This document shows positions 60,181 to 64,000 of a DNA stretch of 64,000 nt, one piece after another. The notes beneath the pieces are model-generated. The model had not been told where the DNA came from and made no database searches. It was given only the letters and a program-made list of their open reading frames with translations. Every line of letters begins with the position of its first letter. The stretch's first letter is position 1. A program made the position numbers and the translations under genes. Origin of the DNA: Prostheceraeus crozeri (taxonomy: Eukaryota; Platyhelminthes; Polycladida; Euryleptidae); NCBI GenBank assembly GCA_907163375.1, contig CAJQUW010005310.1:248001-312000 (forward strand). The letters are read 5' to 3'.

Positions 60181-63100
60181 ACTATTTGTAAATGAAAGAT
60201 GTAGTTTTAAAAGATTAAAAACAAAGTTTCAATAGTGTGTAGGTTAGAAATAAAGCTCTAGCCGTTTGTATGTTAGAAATAAAAAGTTTACAAGTCAAAA
60301 ATAAAAGTGTGTAAGTTACGAATAAAGTTTTATCTATTTGTATGTTAGAAACAAAATAAAGTTTCAATAGTTTACAAGTTAAAAAATAAGGTTTCAACAG
60401 TTTACAAATTGAAAATAAAGTTTTAATAGTATATACGTTGGAAATAAAGCTTAAAAAGTTCATTCGCCTGAAATAAAGTCATACCAGTTTATATCTTGGA
60501 AATAAAGTTCTAACAGTTTGTATGCTAGAAATAAAGTTATAACTGTTTGTAAAAATAAGATCGTAAGATTTACTAGTTTGCAAGTTAGACTAAGTATTCT
60601 ACTATTTGTAAACCAAAACTAAAGTTTCAACAGTTTCCAAATTAAAAATAAAGTTTCAACAGTTTACACGCTTGAAATATAGTTATATCAGTTTACAAGT
60701 TAAAAATATAACTTCAAAAGTTTACCAGTTAAAAATAAAGTTTCATAGTGTGTACATCAGAAATAAAACTTTAGCTGCTTGTGAAAATAAGATAGTACGA
60801 TTTACTAGTCCTGCAAGTTGGACAAAACGTTCCACTATTTGTAAATTTGAATAAAGTTTCCATAGTGTATACATTCGAAATCAAGTTTTAGCTGTTTGTA
60901 GGTTAGAAATAAAAGGTTTACAAGTTAAAAACAAAGTCACAATAGTGTGTACGTTAGAAATAGAATAAAGTTTCAATAGTTTGCAAGTTAAAAATAAAGT
61001 TTGAACAGTTTACAAGCTGAAAATAAAGTTTTAATAGTGTACACGTTGGAAATAAAGTTTTAATAGTTTATGTGCTTGAAGTAAAGCTATAGTGGTTCAT
61101 ATGTTGGAAAGAGTTTGTATGCTAGAAATAAAGGCATAACTGTTTGTAAAATAAGACCGTAAGATTTACCAGTTTGCAAGTTAGACTAAGCGTTCCACTA
61201 TTTGTAAATTAAAAATAAAGTTTAGCAGTTAAAAATAAAGTTTCATCAGTTTACAAGTCAAAATAAAGTTTTAACAGATTACAAGTTAAAAGAAAAGTTC
61301 CAATAGTGAGTGCATTAGAAATAACGTTTCAGCTGTCTGTACATTAGAAATATAGTTTAGCTGCTTGTTAAAATAAGATAGTACGATTTACTAGTCTTGC
61401 AAGTTGGACTAAACGTTCCACTATTTGTAAATTAAAATACAGTTTCAATAATGTATACATTCGAAATAAAGTTTTAGCTGTTTGTAGGTTAGAAATAAAA
61501 AGTTTACAAGTCAAAAATAAAGTCACAATAGTGTTTACGTTAGAAATAAAGTTTTAGGTTTTTGCACGTTAGAAATAAAATAAAGTTTCAATAGTTTGCA
61601 AGTTGAAAATAAAGTTTGAACAGTTTACAAGTTGAAAATAAAGTTTTAATAGCGTACACGTTGGAAATAAAGTTTTAATAGTTTATGTGCTTGAAATAAA
61701 GTTATAACAGTTTATATGTTGGAAACAGTTTGTATGCTATAAATAAAGTTTTAGCTGATTGTTAAAATAAGATAGTACGATTTACTAGTCTTGCAAGTTG
61801 GACTAAACGTTCCACTATTTGTAAATTAAAATAAAGTTTCAATAGTGTATACTTTCGAAATAAAGTTTTAGCTGTTCGTAGGTTAGAAATAAAAAGTTTC
61901 CAAGTTAAAAATAAAGTTTCAACAGTTTACACGCTTGAAATATAGTTATATCAGTTTCTAAGTCAAAATAAAGTTTTGACACATTACAAGTTAAAAGAAA
62001 AGTTTCAATAGTGTGTACATTCGAAATAAAGTTTTAGCTGCTTGTAAAAATAAGATAGTACGGTTTACTAGTCTTGCAAGTTGGACTAAACGTTCCACTA
62101 TTTGTAAATTAAAATAAAGTTTCCATAGTGTATACATTCGAAATCAAGTTTTAGCTGTTTGTAGGTTAGAAATAAAAAGTTTACAAGTTAAAAATAAAGT
62201 CACAATAGTGTACATTAGAAATAGAATAAAGTTTCAATAGTTTACAAGTTTTAAAATATAGTTTTAATAGTGTACACGTTGGAAATGAAGTTATAATAGT
62301 GTACACGTTAACAACAGTGTTCAACTTTAACTGTAACTCAACCTTAACTGTAAACGTTAACAGTTTCAACAGTGTGTACGTTAGAAATAAAGTTTTAGCT
62401 GCTTGTTAAAATAAGATAGTACGATTTACTAGTCTTGCAAGTTGGACTAAACGTTCCACTATTCGTAAAAAAAAAGTAGTGTGCAAGATAAAAAATAAAG
62501 TTTGAACAGTTTACAAGCTGAAAATAAAGTTTTAATATTGTACACGTTGGAAATAAAGTTTTAATAGTGTACACGTTGGAAATAAAGTTATAACAGTTTA
62601 TATGTTGGAAACAGTTTGTATGCTAGAAATAAAGGCATAACTGTTTGTAAAATAAGATCGTAAGATTTACCAGTTTGCAAGTTAGACTAAGCGTTCCACT
62701 ATTTGTAAATTAAAAAAAGAGTTTACAAGTTAAAAATAAAGTTTAAACAATTGCAAGTTAAAAATAAAACTTCAAAAGTTTACCAGTTAAAAATAAAGTT
62801 TCATCAGTTTACTAGTCAAAATAAAGTTTTAACAGATTTCAAGTTAAAAGAAAAGTTCCAATAGTGTGTGCATTAGAAATAACGCTTCAGCTGTTTGTAC
62901 GTAAGAAATAAAATATAGTTTCAACAGTGTGTACGTTAGAAATAAAGTTTTAGCTGCTTGTTAAAATATGATAGTACGATTTACTAGTCTTGGAAGTTGG
63001 ACTAAACATTCCACTATTCGTAAATTAAAATAAAGTTTCAATAGTGTATACATTCGAAATAAAGTTCTAGCTGTTTGTAGGTTAGAAATAAAAAGTTTAC

Positions 63101-64000
63101 AAGTTAAAAATAAAGTTACAATAGTGTGTACGTTAGAAATAAAGTTTTAGCTTTTTGCCCGTTGGAAATAAAATAAAGTTTCAATAGTTTGCAAGTTAAA
63201 AAAAGAGTTTCAATAGTTTACAAGTTTTAAAATAAAGTTTAAATAGTGTGCAAGTTGAAAATAAAGTTTAAACAGTTTACAAGCTGAAAATAAAGTTTTA
63301 ATAGTGTATTCGTTGGAAATAAAGTTTTAGTAGTTTATGTGCTTGAAATAATGCTATAGTGGTTCATATGTTGGAAACAGTTTGTATGCTAGAAATAAAG
63401 CCATAACTGTTTGTAAAATAAGATCGTAAGATTTACTAGTTTGCAAGTTGGACTAAGCATTCTACTATTGCAAACTAAAAATCAAGTTTCAACAGTTTCC
63501 AAGTTAAAAATAAAGTTTCAACAGTTTACACGCTTGAAATATAGTTATATCAGTTTCTAAGTCAAAATAAAGTTTTGACACATTACAAGTTAAAAGAAAA
63601 GTTTCAATAGTGTGTACATCAGAAATAAAATTTTAGCTGCTTGTAAAAATAAGATAGTACGGTTTACTAGTCTTGCAAGTTGGACTAAACGTTCCACTAT
63701 TTGTAAATTAAAATAAAGTTTCCATAGTGTATACATTCGAAATCAAGTTTTAGCTGTTTGTAGGTTAGAAATAAAAAGTTTACAAGTTAAAAATAAAGTC
63801 ACAATAGTGTACATTAGAAATAGAATAAAGTTTCAATAGTTTACAAGTTTTAAAATATAGTTTTAATAGTGTACACGTTGGAAATGAAGTTTTAATAGTG
63901 TACACGTTAACAACAGTGTTCAACTTTAACTGTAACTCAACCTTAACTGTAAACGTTAACAGTTTCAACAGTGTGTACGTTAGAAATAAAGTTTTAGCTG
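60181..64000. repeat. AT-rich satellite, ~28-bp units with higher-order repeats
   Basis: Short units built on AAATAAAGTTT(C/T)AA(C/T)AGT followed by (G/T)T(T/G)(T/A)(A/C)A(C/A)GTT recur dozens of times to the window end. A ~65-bp block (AAGATAGTACGATTTACTAG, CTTGCAAGTTGGACTAAACG, TTCCACTATTTG) punctuates the array about 12 times at irregular intervals. A segment at 62040-62400 is nearly identical to 63639-63999, giving a higher-order period of 1599 bp. No gene is seen. Confidence 0.85.

Noticed and set aside
1-64000. CRISPR arrays, rRNA or tRNA genes, bacterial operons
   Set aside because: No direct-repeat/unique-spacer pattern, tRNA cloverleaf or rRNA core sequence was recognised. The tandem repeats have no unique spacers.

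Overview
The window is nuclear DNA of an animal, most likely a marine or other invertebrate. The evidence is a GT-AG exon for a fucolectin-type F5/8C lectin domain, a Penelope-like retroelement, two piggyBac transposons, satellite arrays, and two Maverick/Polinton (adintovirus-like) elements that carry most of the recognisable genes. No bacterial operon, rRNA or tRNA gene was seen. The species cannot be named from the sequence.

Layout. 1-2.6 kb: short tandem repeats, an orphan minus-strand ORF, and the left copy of a diverged ~1.5-kb repeat whose inverted partner lies at 55.1-56.6 kb. 4.2-5.9 kb: a decayed piggyBac (piggyBac B). 6.6-8.2 kb: a decayed Penelope-like element. 8.6-35.6 kb: a second piggyBac (piggyBac A) split by Polinton 1 (8728-33447, 24.7 kb, target-site duplication AATGTG). 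36.3-53.1 kb: Polinton 2 (36281-53116, 16.8 kb, target-site duplication GGTACA), very AT-rich and badly broken, inserted in an intron about 25 nt from the splice donor of the F5/8C exon (53147-53602, minus strand). 54.6-56.6 kb: minisatellites and the right copy of the inverted repeat. 56.8-59.8 kb: a tandem array of promoter-plus-exon-like units. 60.2-64 kb: an AT-rich satellite.

Polinton 1 is nearly complete. It has protein-primed type B DNA polymerase, integrase with chromodomain, packaging ATPase, adenovirus-type protease, double-jelly-roll major capsid protein, two penton-like proteins, and basic and pX-like core proteins. It also carries less usual genes: a TATA-binding-protein-like gene, a UBA-RING (IAP-like) gene, a DEDDh exonuclease-like gene, and a stand-alone copy of the polymerase's zinc-finger module. 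Its terminal repeats carry TATA promoters firing inward. The left one faces a long plus-strand gene train that ends with the protease. The right one faces the minus-strand set PolB, TBP-like, UBA-RING. A GAGCAC/CCAAT motif from the terminal repeats recurs before two internal genes. Several key genes carry one in-frame stop (PolB, capsid, large penton) or frameshifts (ATPase, protease), so this copy is probably a recently dead provirus-like element.

Polinton 2 belongs to a different lineage. It encodes protease, a phospholipase A2 domain fused to integrase, pX-like and pVI-like proteins, capsid, a fibre-like coiled-coil protein, PolB, ATPase, penton and two small conserved proteins, nearly all broken. 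All family assignments were made by eye from motifs; no database search was run.
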